Part shown: positions 9,670 to 17,592 of the stretch, one piece after another
Layout of the letters: each line of letters starts with the position of its first letter
Position numbering within the stretch: position 1 is the first letter of the stretch
Origin: Sphaerospermopsis sp. SIO1G1
GTDB lineage: Bacteria > Cyanobacteriota > Cyanobacteriia > Cyanobacteriales > Nostocaceae
Reading direction: 5' to 3'
Assembly: GCA_010672785.1 (NCBI GenBank)
Contig: JAAHFX010000004.1
Span: 276,384 to 340,383 of the forward strand
DNA: 64,000 bases
Program-made: the position numbers and the translations under genes
Notes under the pieces: generated by a model
Database searches by the model: none
What the model saw: the letters and a program-made list of their open reading frames with translations, nothing else
What the model was told of the DNA's origin: nothing

Positions 9670-10368
9670 CTAAGCTGTTGCTAGTCCATAGGCAGAAAGA
9701 CGCATAATTTCACGGGTAGTAAAACCAATGTTATTTAATGCTTCCCCGTACTGAATCATGAAGTCTTCTATCAAAGCTTCTTTTTCCATGCCTAAAACAT
9801 CGGCATCATCAGCTACTTGATTAAGCATTTGCCACACAATGGGTAGGTTTTGACGGTTGGCTGTTTCTAATTCTGCTTTAGATGCTTCAAAATTAGCTTT
9901 TAACCATTCTTCACCAAAATTGAGATGACTATATTCGTCTTTGACTACACCTTCAGTAATTTTGCGAGCAAAATCATCAGCTACGGGAATGTAAATGTTG
10001 TAGGCTGCGATCGCAAAACATTCGATAATTAAAGACTGGATTAGTAAACAGGTAACGACTTTATCCTCTTTGGCGGCAATTTGGAAGTTTTTATGTAGTC
10101 CAGAGAAAAATTCTTTGGCAAACGGCATATCTGGACTAACTTTTAAGTTTTTTCCACAAGCTTCAAATCCTTTCTTGTGGCGACTTTCCATTTTAGAAAG
10201 CTTAATTAGTTCATTCTTGCTGTCTGGCAACATCTCGCCTAATTGTATGTAGTTTTCGTGGGCTTCCTGTTCACCTTCAATCACAATTGCATTAATTCGA
10301 CTGTAAGCGTCTTGGTAGGATTCACTGTAGAAATCAATTTTTTCGGTTTGTTCAACTACCTGCTGCAT
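9670..10368 (-). CDS. ado: Aldehyde-deformylating oxygenase (ADO)
   Basis: ADO is a ferritin-like di-iron enzyme that converts fatty aldehydes to alkanes plus formate. The length is 232 residues. Iron ligands are visible in two EX(n)H sets: Glu in [13 protein letters not shown], ExxH in [10 protein letters not shown], Glu in [11 protein letters not shown] and ExxH in [18 protein letters not shown] lies 10-12 bases before the ATG. With AAR immediately downstream it forms the two-gene alkane pathway (C15/C17 hydrocarbons in membranes). Confidence 0.97.
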   Translation of the reverse strand: MQQVVEQTEKIDFYSESYQDAYSRINAIVIEGEQEAHENYIQLGEMLPDSKNELIKLSKMESRHKKGFEACGKNLKVSPDMPFAKEFFSGLHKNFQIAAKEDKVVTCLLIQSLIIECFAIAAYNIYIPVADDFARKITEGVVKDEYSHLNFGEEWLKANFEASKAELETANRQNLPIVWQMLNQVADDADVLGMEKEALIEDFMIQYGEALNNIGFTTREIMRLSAYGLATA

Positions 10369-10571
10369 TATTAGTTTACTCCGTAACTTTGAATGATTTG
10401 ATACTAAATTTTGTGCTACCCTTTCAGTGTTGGGTAATAATCACTGTTGTTTAATTTAACTTAACAAGAAATTATGTTAATTAGATTAGTTTTTACCAAG
10501 TAGGCTGTTCATAAGTAGTACATTACCAAAAATATGGGTTTAAAGCCCTGTTTTTCTGGTACGGATTTCTG

Positions 10572-10700
10572 TATAGAATAGTGCCAACAGGTAGGACATT
10601 GCTTATATGAGCGAGATAGTGTCAGACAGGATGAAACTACCACTGTGGCTTGAACACAGAATCTCAGCACTGTCAGGGTGGAGGGTATGTCAAACTCATT
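10572..10700 (+). ncRNA. Candidate structured RNA with own promoter
   Basis: In the 922-base spacer between ADO and the M23 peptidase gene a -10-like TATAGAAT (10572-10579) precedes a GC-richer stretch. This stretch can fold: CTACCAC (10637-10643) with GGTGGAG (10677-10683) around an inner hairpin CTGTG-GCTTGAA-CACAG. No ORF covers it. The -35 is poor and I cannot match it to a known RNA family, so this is a weak call. Confidence 0.25.
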
Positions 10701-10815
10701 TGTTTTCTTATAATTTCCCTGCTATCTATGGTTATATTCAGAAAAACCAATGTTTGGACGATCAATATTTCTAACTAAATCTTCATGAAACGCTTAAGCT
10801 AATAATTTTACAAGG

Positions 10816-10897
10816 TTGACACTTATACTACCCGTAGTATTTATACGTATTAAAACATAACTCAATAGCTTTACTTAGCTCCCCTATACCTAGTATA
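10816..10897 (+). promoter_or_regulatory. TTGACA promoter with three ATAC...GTAT dyads
   Basis: TTGACA (10816-10821) is followed 16 bases later by TATTTA. The spacer contains the perfect dyad ATACTAC-CC-GTAGTAT (10825-10840). ATACGTAT follows at 10843-10850 and TATAC-CTA-GTATA at 10885-10897. Three dyads of the same half-site look like a repressor operator cluster. No ORF starts until 11291, so the target is either a long leader of the M23 gene or an RNA. Confidence 0.4.
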
Positions 10898-11184
10898 ACC
10901 AGTTTTAGTAATCAAGAACAAGGTAATTTTCATTGGGCAAGCTACCAAAAAGCTTGGGAGAGAGAAGTTTTGATTAAGTTTTGCCAATTTTACCTGAGTT
11001 GCGATCGCAGTTATGCTTTTTCAGGTTATCACATTTAAAGAGGTTATACTTTTGGTGATATTGGCAAATTGAGTCATTCCTTTATCAACACCTGAGCAAA
11101 ATTAAGTCGAAAAAGTGCAAAGTTTTCAAGCACTCAACCTCTAAAATATAGCATTTGTTGAGAATTAAAATAGCATCAAACCCT

Positions 11185-11245
11185 CATTCCTCTGTGTTCT
11201 CTGTGCCTCTGTGGTTTTATATTCCGTGACTCGTGCGTAAGTCCT
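11185..11245. repeat. Partial family C element
   Basis: TTCCTCTGTGTTCTCTGTG, then 'GCGTAAGTCCTA' at the right end, match the inverted interior and one end of the family C elements at 5724 and 44751. The other end is missing. Confidence 0.5.
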
Positions 11246-11290
11246 ATTATTAAATGTATTACATCTTTAATATAATTAAATTTACAGATA

Positions 11291-12496
11291 ATGAAAACTT
11301 TAATCAAGACAAAATTAAAATTATGGTTTTTGTTACCTTTTTTATCACTACTGATACTATGGCTAAATTTATTCGCCTTATCAGTTTATGCTACATCTTC
11401 ACCGCAAATTGATCAACTAAAACAACAACAACAGGAAATACAGAAAAAACGCCAAAATGTGATTGAGCAGAATCAAAATTTGACGAATTTACAAAATCAA
11501 GCACAACAACATTTAGAAGGAATTGAAGAAAACTTACAATCTACCAATAATCAAATTAAAATAAGTAAAAATAGACTTAATCAAGCTACCAAAACTCTAG
11601 AAAAACTGTTAGATTCCTTAGTCATTACAGAACGAAATTACGAAAAAAGAAGACTAGCAACTATTGCTAGATTACGTTTTTTGCAACGTTCTCAATCTTC
11701 TCAAGGTTTAGCTGTTTTATTACAAAGTGCAAATTTAACTGATTTTATTAATCGTCGGCAAAGATTAAAGTTAGTTTATCAAGCTGATCAAAAAATCCTA
11801 GCTAAATTAATTACAGATGCGAATCTTTTAATTAAGCAAAGAACAGAAGTAGAAAGACAGAAAAACAAAATTGCAATTATCAGAGAACAATTATTAGTAC
11901 AACAAGCAGGTTATCAAGCTCAAGCTGATTTACAAACAAACTTAATTAATAGATTAAATAGCGATCGCCTAGCTTTAATGACAGCGCAGGAACAACTAGA
12001 ACAAGATTCTCAAAATTTAACTATACTAATTCAGCAAAAAATTGCCGAACAAAAAGCCAAAGAAAAAAGAGAAGCACAAGCTAAAGCTAACAGTAAAATA
12101 TGGATTCGTGGTACGGGAATATTTGCTTTTCCCAGTAATGCACCTACGAGTAGTCCCTTTGGTTGGCGAACCCACCCCATCCTTGGATATCGGCGTTTTC
12201 ATGCAGGCTTAGATTTCGCGGCCAGTTATGGTAGTACCATTAGAGCAGCAGATTCAGGAAAAGTAATTTTCGCTGGTTGGTATGGTGGTTATGGTAGATC
12301 CTTAATTATTGATCATGGTCGTGGAATCACCACACTCTATGCCCATTGTAGTCAGTTATATGTTTCCAATGGACAACGAGTACAAAAAGGACAAGCGATC
12401 GCTGCTGTGGGTTCTACTGGTTTGTCAACAGGCCCCCACCTCCATTTTGAAGTCCGACGCAATGGTTCACCAGTTAATCCTGCAAAATATTTATAA
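11291..12496 (+). CDS. Murein hydrolase activator / M23 peptidase with coiled coil (EnvC-like)
   Basis: This 401-residue protein has an N-terminal membrane/signal segment (residues 10-35). A long Gln/Lys-rich coiled coil covers roughly residues 38-265, and the C-terminal LytM/M23 domain spans 285-400. Zinc ligands are visible as HAGLD (HxxxD) and HLHFE (HxH), with the intervening YAHCSQL segment, so the peptidase centre looks intact. Unlike EnvC, which lacks a full zinc site, this could cut peptide cross-links itself. It probably acts in the periplasm in septal wall remodelling. It is monocistronic, ahead of tRNA-Arg. Confidence 0.88.
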   Translation: MKTLIKTKLKLWFLLPFLSLLILWLNLFALSVYATSSPQIDQLKQQQQEIQKKRQNVIEQNQNLTNLQNQAQQHLEGIEENLQSTNNQIKISKNRLNQATKTLEKLLDSLVITERNYEKRRLATIARLRFLQRSQSSQGLAVLLQSANLTDFINRRQRLKLVYQADQKILAKLITDANLLIKQRTEVERQKNKIAIIREQLLVQQAGYQAQADLQTNLINRLNSDRLALMTAQEQLEQDSQNLTILIQQKIAEQKAKEKREAQAKANSKIWIRGTGIFAFPSNAPTSSPFGWRTHPILGYRRFHAGLDFAASYGSTIRAADSGKVIFAGWYGGYGRSLIIDHGRGITTLYAHCSQLYVSNGQRVQKGQAIAAVGSTGLSTGPHLHFEVRRNGSPVNPAKYL

Positions 12497-12525
12497 CTTC
12501 TTCTGCCATAGTTAGAAAAATATGA

Positions 12526-12531
12526 TATAAT
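12526..12531 (+). promoter_or_regulatory. TATAAT -10 box for tRNA-Arg
   Basis: A consensus TATAAT stands 17 bases before the mature tRNA 5' end. The matching -35 region is weak. Confidence 0.45.
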
Positions 12532-12548
12532 TTAGAATAGACAATCGA

Positions 12549-12621
12549 GGGCGTGTGGCTCAGTGGATAGAGCAACAGATTCCGGTTCTGTAGGTCGGGG
12601 GTTCAAATCCCTCCACGCTCG
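12549..12621 (+). tRNA. tRNA-Arg (anticodon CCG)
   Basis: The cloverleaf is complete. The acceptor GGGCGTG pairs with CACGCTC, the D-arm GCTC/GAGC holds AGTGGATA, the anticodon stem ACAGA/TCTGT encloses TTCCGGT (anticodon CCG), the variable loop is AGGTC, and the T-arm is GGGGG-TTCAAAT-CCCTC. The discriminator is G and CCA is not encoded. It reads CGG codons. Confidence 0.95.
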
Positions 12622-12819
12622 TTTTGTGAAATGTTTACTTTCTTGTTGATAGGTTTCAATTTTTGGATGTCTGTCAATTTGTATCAGTAATTTGTTGGTT
12701 AATGGTGTGTTTTTTCTGCCATCAATTGTTATAGCTGTGAAAACTTTTAACAAAGCCAGAGAAATAGGTTGAACTCATCTTCTGATTTAGCAATGCTGCC
12801 TAGTAAAATCAGCATAACT

Positions 12820-12924
12820 TACAGCACTTCCCGGTGTAATGAGGTACACTTTATTTTAAGATTGACAGCGTAGGTCAAAGACAAGATTGATAGACTGTAC
12901 CTCATAGCTTCGGAAACTGCTGTA
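12820..12924. mobile_element. 103 bp MITE with TA target duplication (IS630/Tc1-type form)
   Basis: The terminal inverted repeats are about 28 bases with some mismatches. The left end reads ACAGCACTTCCCGG with ATGAGGTACA further in (12821-12848), and the right end is TGTACCTCATAGC ... GGAAACTGCTGT (12896-12923). TA flanks both sides. No ORF. It occupies the spacer between tRNA-Arg and the PIN operon; nothing else is recognised in 12622-13059. Confidence 0.7.
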
Positions 12925-13059
12925 TATACAGTTATCATTGAATATTATGTTTAGAAGAAAAATTTAACTCTGTGGAGTTAAGAATTGACCTTAATACCTC
13001 TTTAGTATCATCATTGGGTCTTAAAGTGAAGAGAAAATTCTTATTCGTGCATGGTTCTT

Positions 13060-13656
13060 TTATCTCTTAATAGATGAATTAAAAAATGAATTAGAGGAAC
13101 GACAAGCAAAATTATTTAAACTAGATTCTACAGGATACCAATCAGAATCACCAGAATCAAATTGATTTTGTAACCATTGACTTAAAATAGTTATATCATC
13201 TAAATCTTGATCATATCCATGTTCACCTAAAAAAACAATACGAGATTCTAATGACTGACGATATAAATCAGTTATAGATACTACTTTAATACGAGATGTA
13301 ATAAAATTAGTAGAAGTTAAAGTCAGGACACACTCTAAATTATTAGCAGTAGCAGTAACAATTTCTAAAGCTGAGTGAAAGTCTAGTAAGTTTAGTCTCC
13401 TGGCTTGTTTATATAAGGTTTCATCACTAGGCAAAATTTTTAGAATATCTGCTATTTCAAGAGAAACTTCTTCTGCCATCTCTCTACCTAGTATCTTAGT
13501 AACAATATGACTGATTTTAGCTAAACCACATTCCGTGATGTATGCTTCAATTTTACAAGATCCAATCATATCCCATAAAAATTCAACTTCCTTTTCCCAA
13601 TAACCTAGATTGAGGTAAGCAACTAAAATTAAGTCGGCATCTACTAGAACTTTCAT
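13060..13656 (-). CDS. PIN-domain protein (putative RNase)
   Basis: This 198-residue protein starts with KVLVDADLILVAYLN, the first strand of a PIN/VapC-like nuclease with acidic residues D6 and D8. Further acids match the family: E42 in ITECGLAKI and D92 in DFHSALEIVTATA, where PIN domains usually have the third carboxylate. The last PIN block, normally with Asp after TxN, reads TSTNF and lacks the acid, as in many plant- and cyanobacterial-type PIN proteins. Residues 130-198 form an extra tail. Its start codon shares one base with the upstream stop (TAATG), so translation is coupled. As last gene of the XRE operon it may be the effector or toxin; that role is inference. Confidence 0.6.
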   Translation of the reverse strand: MKVLVDADLILVAYLNLGYWEKEVEFLWDMIGSCKIEAYITECGLAKISHIVTKILGREMAEEVSLEIADILKILPSDETLYKQARRLNLLDFHSALEIVTATANNLECVLTLTSTNFITSRIKVVSITDLYRQSLESRIVFLGEHGYDQDLDDITILSQWLQNQFDSGDSDWYPVESSLNNFACRSSNSFFNSSIKR

Positions 13657-14303
13657 TACAGTGTTTTTTCTAAAAGATATCTTTGATAAAATTCATTTAC
13701 TGATAAAACAAGATGAGAATTATTATCAGAATTTTGCGTATCATGACTAATGTAAACAGAACCAGCCTCGAAATATGGATAAATTTGGAAAACTTCTAAA
13801 AGGTCTGAAACAATTTTTTCAGCAATTACATCACCCTTCAAATCCTTTACACAAAAACGTATTTTTTCTAGCCCAAGTTCTGTTAAGTATGCTTGCACTC
13901 GATCTGATTCAATAATATCAAACAATATTTCACCATTTTTTGCACATAGTTCTTGATTCAAAAGAGTTTCCATAATCAGGTTCGGATCAACCATAACCTG
14001 AATTGGATCTAGCTTTTTAAAAGCTATATATCTTTCTCCAAACCTTTCCTTGTAAAAGGTAAAATTCACAAGATCGTAGTAAAATTTTTGTTTCATTTCA
14101 TCTACATCATTATGACCATGCCCAGAGAAAAATAATAAGCGTGGCTCTTCAGTGCCATTAAATAGTTCTTGAAATTCGGTCATTTTGTTGTCAGTATTCC
14201 AGGATAAATCAACATTGAAAGCACTCAAAATATTACTATTGCTAGTGTTTATGGATACACCAGTATGGCAAGCATTCAAAATCAGGAATACTCTTCTTGC
14301 CAT
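13656..14303 (-). CDS. Fusion protein: N-terminal NACHTG/SGHG region plus degenerate PIN domain
   Basis: The protein has 215 residues. Residues 101-215 align with the downstream PIN protein: VMVDPNLIMETLLN matches VLVDADLILVAYLN, ESDRVQAYLTELGLEKI matches GSCKIEAYITECGLAKI, and VLSVNEFYQRYL matches VVSITDLYRQSL. D106 and E142 are kept, but the block carrying the third acid (D92 in its neighbour) is missing, so it is probably catalytically dead. Residues 1-100 carry NACHTG (C12-H13) and LLFFSGHG (H62). These resemble the Cys and His boxes of caspase/CHAT peptidases but in reversed order and close together. Both ends overlap neighbours by one base (TAATG). It could be an inactive antidote-like paralogue or a regulatory partner. 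Function unknown. Confidence 0.5.
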   Translation of the reverse strand: MARRVFLILNACHTGVSINTSNSNILSAFNVDLSWNTDNKMTEFQELFNGTEEPRLLFFSGHGHNDVDEMKQKFYYDLVNFTFYKERFGERYIAFKKLDPIQVMVDPNLIMETLLNQELCAKNGEILFDIIESDRVQAYLTELGLEKIRFCVKDLKGDVIAEKIVSDLLEVFQIYPYFEAGSVYISHDTQNSDNNSHLVLSVNEFYQRYLLEKTL

Positions 14304-14662
14304 TATTTGACCTCCATGTGAGAATCAGGCTTATTCTCAACAGCAGAGTCATGATCTAATTTATCAGTGCCTAACAACTGACGCATTTTCTTGAGTCTTT
14401 CCCGTCCTTTTGGTTGAGCTTGTGCAATTTCCTCTTCAGATACTTTTTGATACTCAATTAAATCCTCTGGCTGACAATCAAGAGCTTGACAAAGCTTAAT
14501 AACTCTTTCAATCTGCTCTATACCTGCCCGACCTCTTTCCCAATTTTGAATAGAGGTCTCAGTTACACCTACTAATTGAGATAGCTCTAACTGAGTAATT
14601 CCTACTTCTTCCCTTAATTGGCGAATTTTGGCAATAGCTTTCATGTTTTCTTGTAAAGACAT
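14303..14662 (-). CDS. XRE-family HTH transcriptional regulator
   Basis: This 119-residue protein has one Cro/C1-type helix-turn-helix (residues about 14-68: IRQLREEVGITQLELSQLVG, then VTETSIQNWERGRAG) and a charged C-terminal tail of 50 residues. It is the first gene of the three-gene operon and shares one base with the next start codon. It is expected to bind the repeated TTTA(C/G)GGTAAT sites in the divergent spacer and so autoregulate, as XRE antitoxins do; this is inferred. Confidence 0.85.
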   Translation of the reverse strand: MSLQENMKAIAKIRQLREEVGITQLELSQLVGVTETSIQNWERGRAGIEQIERVIKLCQALDCQPEDLIEYQKVSEEEIAQAQPKGRERLKKMRQLLGTDKLDHDSAVENKPDSHMEVK

Positions 14663-14716
14663 GACTTGTACTTCTACTGTGTTTTAGTTAACTGAGTTTA
14701 CTCTAGCATAAAAATA

Positions 14717-14817
14717 TTTACGGTAATTATTTTAGTTAAAATATATTTACCAAAGTATTGACACTAAGTATACTGAACCCTTATTCTGAACTTATCCCCA
14801 AATATATTTAGGGTAAT
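14717..14817. promoter_or_regulatory. Divergent promoter region with repeated TTTA(C/G)GGTAAT sites
   Basis: TTTACGGTAAT at 14717-14727 and TTTAGGGTAAT at 14807-14817 are near-identical 11-mers, and a half-related TTTACCAAAGTA lies at 14746-14757. The core TTAC-G-GTAA is a dyad. A TTGACA at 14758-14763, 17 bases before TTATTC, could serve the rightward pentapeptide gene. The sites flank the promoters of both divergent units and are candidate XRE operators. Confidence 0.45.
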
Positions 14818-14847
14818 AAATTTAGTGTGGATGAGTGAAATTGAATT

Positions 14848-15471
14848 ATGAATAGCGTAAATACCTATCCAAATAATGCTTCTGATGACTTTGCCCGCAA
14901 AAACATCAATGGTGCAAATCTAAGTGGGCGCGATTTGAGAAACTGCAATTTTACAAACGTTACTGCCAATGGTGCAGATTTCAGTCGTGCAATGCTAAAT
15001 GGGGCTAATTTTTACGGTGCTGAAATGCGTGGTGTAGACTTATCTAAAGCAATATTATGTGGAGCAGACCTTTCTGAATCAAATCTCAGCGGAGCGGATC
15101 TACAACGCTCTGATTTGAGTGGTGCTATTCTATATCGTGCAAATTTAAGTAATGCTGATTTAACAGATATTGATTTAGATGGTGCAACTGTTCAGGATGC
15201 TAAATTCATCAACTGTCAAGGACTGAATCAGGAGATGGCCAATGTTCTGAAGAGTAGAGGTGCAATCGTAGAAAATACAATCTCTTCTAACCCGGAAAAA
15301 CAAGAAAGAGATACTAAATGGTGGATACAATATGTCATAGTACCATTAATAGCTGCTCTAATTAGTAGTGGTGTTGTTATGTATTTTCTGAAGGAGTTTA
15401 GAAGTAAACCTGATTTACCCGTGCCTAGTTCTGCTGTTGAATCCACACTCGTAGCGAAGTTTATATTATAA
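14848..15471 (+). CDS. Pentapeptide-repeat protein with C-terminal membrane segment
   Basis: This 207-residue protein has about 20 A(D/N)LXX-type pentapeptides in residues 20-125 (NLSGRDLRN, ADLSESNLSGADLQRSDLSG), forming a right-handed beta-helix. A short linker and one transmembrane helix follow (residues about 155-178, IQYVIVPLIAALISSGVVMYF), then a 25-residue tail. There is no signal peptide, so the repeat domain is probably cytosolic and tail-anchored. It is divergent from the XRE/PIN operon and shares its regulatory spacer. Biochemical role unknown. Confidence 0.75.
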   Translation: MNSVNTYPNNASDDFARKNINGANLSGRDLRNCNFTNVTANGADFSRAMLNGANFYGAEMRGVDLSKAILCGADLSESNLSGADLQRSDLSGAILYRANLSNADLTDIDLDGATVQDAKFINCQGLNQEMANVLKSRGAIVENTISSNPEKQERDTKWWIQYVIVPLIAALISSGVVMYFLKEFRSKPDLPVPSSAVESTLVAKFIL

Positions 15472-15853
15472 AAATTCAACTTTAGGACTAGTCCGTTTTA
15501 ACGGAATTAAGCTTTGAGACAGAGAATTTCTTCTCTGGTGGGTGTGGAATCTAAGAGGATGTTTGAAAAGGGTGAGCTTGAGGTTCAAATGCTACTCAGG
15601 TGAGTGATACCAAATTCCAAAACTCTTATTTCCTCCTCGTGGGTTTTCAGTAGCTAAGGCTGTGGGACAGACTCTGAAAGACTTTTTAAGCATCTTCGAG
15701 AGATTGAAAAGTAGTTTTCTCACATTCTCTCCCTCCTCCCCGCACCCTGTTCCCTGCCTCTGAGCCTCTACGACAAGACTTTTTCAGCAACTCCTATTTA
15801 TACTCCTATCTGATTTTGATCTAAATCAAATAACTTGGATAAAATTCAAAAAT
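15472..15853. other. Spacer without genes, repeat fragments
   Basis: This 382-base spacer holds degenerate dispersed-repeat pieces: a CCCTGTTCCCTG run near 15745, and the tail ACGACAAGACTTTTTCAGCAA, a fragment of which recurs near 34195. No ORF or terminator is convincing. Confidence 0.5.
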
Positions 15854-17239
15854 CTACTTTTGTATTCCTTCATAAAGTAATCTAGCTAATAATCGAATTC
15901 CATCATTATCTTTAAGTTCTTGATAGGAAGGTTCAGAACGTTTACCAATTTCTCTTAAATCACTCAAAAGTTCTGGATGAAACTGACAAGTAAAAGAACG
16001 ACGAATATCTTTAGTTTCAAAGTCCTTATAATTAATACAAGTACAAGAACATTCCGTTAAAATCTCTCCTGAAGCCTCTGTAGAAGCTAAAATTTCCACT
16101 GAATAAGGCAATTGCAATAACCATGACAAGTGACTAGTAGCTATGACATCCCGGTAGGGAACAATGGCATTATAAAGAGCAATATAAGCCCAATTAGCAA
16201 AGAGAACTGCCTCTTCATTTACCTCGTCAGAATGAAACATGGAAATTGTAATATCACGTCCATGTTCTACAATCATACTATCAATAACCCCTTCATATTC
16301 ATGAGCCATGACTTGGTGAGCTTCCAGCAATTCATGGGGAATATTAGTATCTTTAAGACTAGGGGTTTGATAAGGTAACAGTTGGCAGTCACCAACTTCT
16401 TTATCCTCGTTGCGAACTACAGCAAAACTGTCATCATTCCAGCCATGAGCAACAATACGACCATCTCGCTTTTCAATATTTAGAGTTTCACCAACAGATT
16501 CAATTTTCGCAGCGACTTTTTTCAGGGATATTAGAGCATCTCCTTCGAGATCAGAAATTAGTTTTTCTGTCATTTTAATATCATTAACCGCCCTTTTTAA
16601 TAATCGGATATGACTTTCTGCTGCTAGTTGATGACTAACACAAATCATAATTATGGGAGCAGTATTATGAAAGCGAGATAAGAGGAGATTTTCAACTAAA
16701 GTTAGAATATCTTCTCTTGGACAATTGGGATAATTCCACTGAGAAGAATCATAAACTGCTGGTTCTCCTCCTTCTAAAATCACTGCCATACTTGAGGAAA
16801 GAATTGGCATTAAGGAACTTTTTTTCAGGAGTCCTGTATGCCATACAGGAAGTAAAATTGAATCACAGTCAGCAATTTTTTGAGCCATATAAGCAACATT
16901 CTTAGAAGCTCTTACTTCTTCATTTAGGTCATTAATACCGACATGATTCCACGGTTCAATAATAAAGATAGAATGACGAAATAAACGAGGGTTATGCAAT
17001 AGAAATTCCCAATCTTCTAAAGAGCTAATCACCTTTTCTAAAGTCGGTGCATCCCCCCATTCAAACTCTCCATCTTCCGTAAACAAAGACTTTTCTGGTA
17101 AAGGACTTGGGGAATTACGATCAGCAAGAAAATGACCTAGCAAAATCAGGGTTGATGCTACATCTGAACCCCCTTCTCTTAGATAACCTGGTGTTAGTCG
17201 CCATTGAGGATGTGTTTTTTGTTCTTGAGAGTCAGCCAT
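15854..17239 (-). CDS. Class I glutamine amidotransferase-like protein with long insertion
   Basis: This 461-residue protein is unlike any common enzyme I know. Two GATase-1 motifs are visible: IIMICVSHQLA with Cys200 in the nucleophile-elbow position (C-x-x-HQ; the usual Gly is Ser), and QFHPE with H421 and E423 as the other triad members. In ordinary GATase domains these motifs are under 100 residues apart; here they are 221 apart, so a large insertion separates them. A helical, acidic segment lies in between. The N-terminal 190 residues have no motif I can name. No membrane segment or signal peptide. It is single, near the XRE/PIN operon. The enzyme class is tentative. Confidence 0.5.
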   Translation of the reverse strand: MADSQEQKTHPQWRLTPGYLREGGSDVASTLILLGHFLADRNSPSPLPEKSLFTEDGEFEWGDAPTLEKVISSLEDWEFLLHNPRLFRHSIFIIEPWNHVGINDLNEEVRASKNVAYMAQKIADCDSILLPVWHTGLLKKSSLMPILSSSMAVILEGGEPAVYDSSQWNYPNCPREDILTLVENLLLSRFHNTAPIIMICVSHQLAAESHIRLLKRAVNDIKMTEKLISDLEGDALISLKKVAAKIESVGETLNIEKRDGRIVAHGWNDDSFAVVRNEDKEVGDCQLLPYQTPSLKDTNIPHELLEAHQVMAHEYEGVIDSMIVEHGRDITISMFHSDEVNEEAVLFANWAYIALYNAIVPYRDVIATSHLSWLLQLPYSVEILASTEASGEILTECSCTCINYKDFETKDIRRSFTCQFHPELLSDLREIGKRSEPSYQELKDNDGIRLLARLLYEGIQK

Positions 17240-17354
17240 AAAATGTCACTACTATATTTTCTATCTTTAAAAGATTTTACTGGATAAGATGACTTTTAAA
17301 TTAGTGAATAGAAACTATAATATTTGAGAGGTTAATCTCTTTTAAGTGTGATTT

Positions 17355-17413
17355 CAGTTATCAGTTATCGGTTATCAGTTATCAGTTATCAGTTATCAGT
17401 TATCAGTTATCAG
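17355..17413. repeat. STRR heptamer array (CAGTTAT) upstream of the GATase-like gene
   Basis: Eight heptamers with one CGGTTAT variant. A separate dispersed repeat follows at 17530-17598 (GTAAGCGAAGCTCCTCTGAA, then GAGGCATTACGAATTACG). It also occurs at 51574-51622 and supplies the stop codon of mreD. No gene in 17240-17592. Confidence 0.8.
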
Positions 17414-17592
17414 TAACTTTAGATGAAATAAGAGGCTTTAAATCAGGAATATTATCTTTTTGTATACCCTTAAAAGGCCAAGCTTTAGACTACAATTTCT
17501 ACGAATTACATTAGCGTTCACTTTCGCTGAGTGTGGCGTTAGCCATAGGGAGCATTACGTAAGCGAAGCTCCTCTGAAAGAGGCATTACGAA

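Noticed and set aside
12532..12753. 73-codon minus-strand ORF across tRNA-Arg
   Set aside because: It is the antisense of the tRNA; the RDLNPRPTEPESVALSTEPHA-type peptide is a well-known artefact of tRNA regions.
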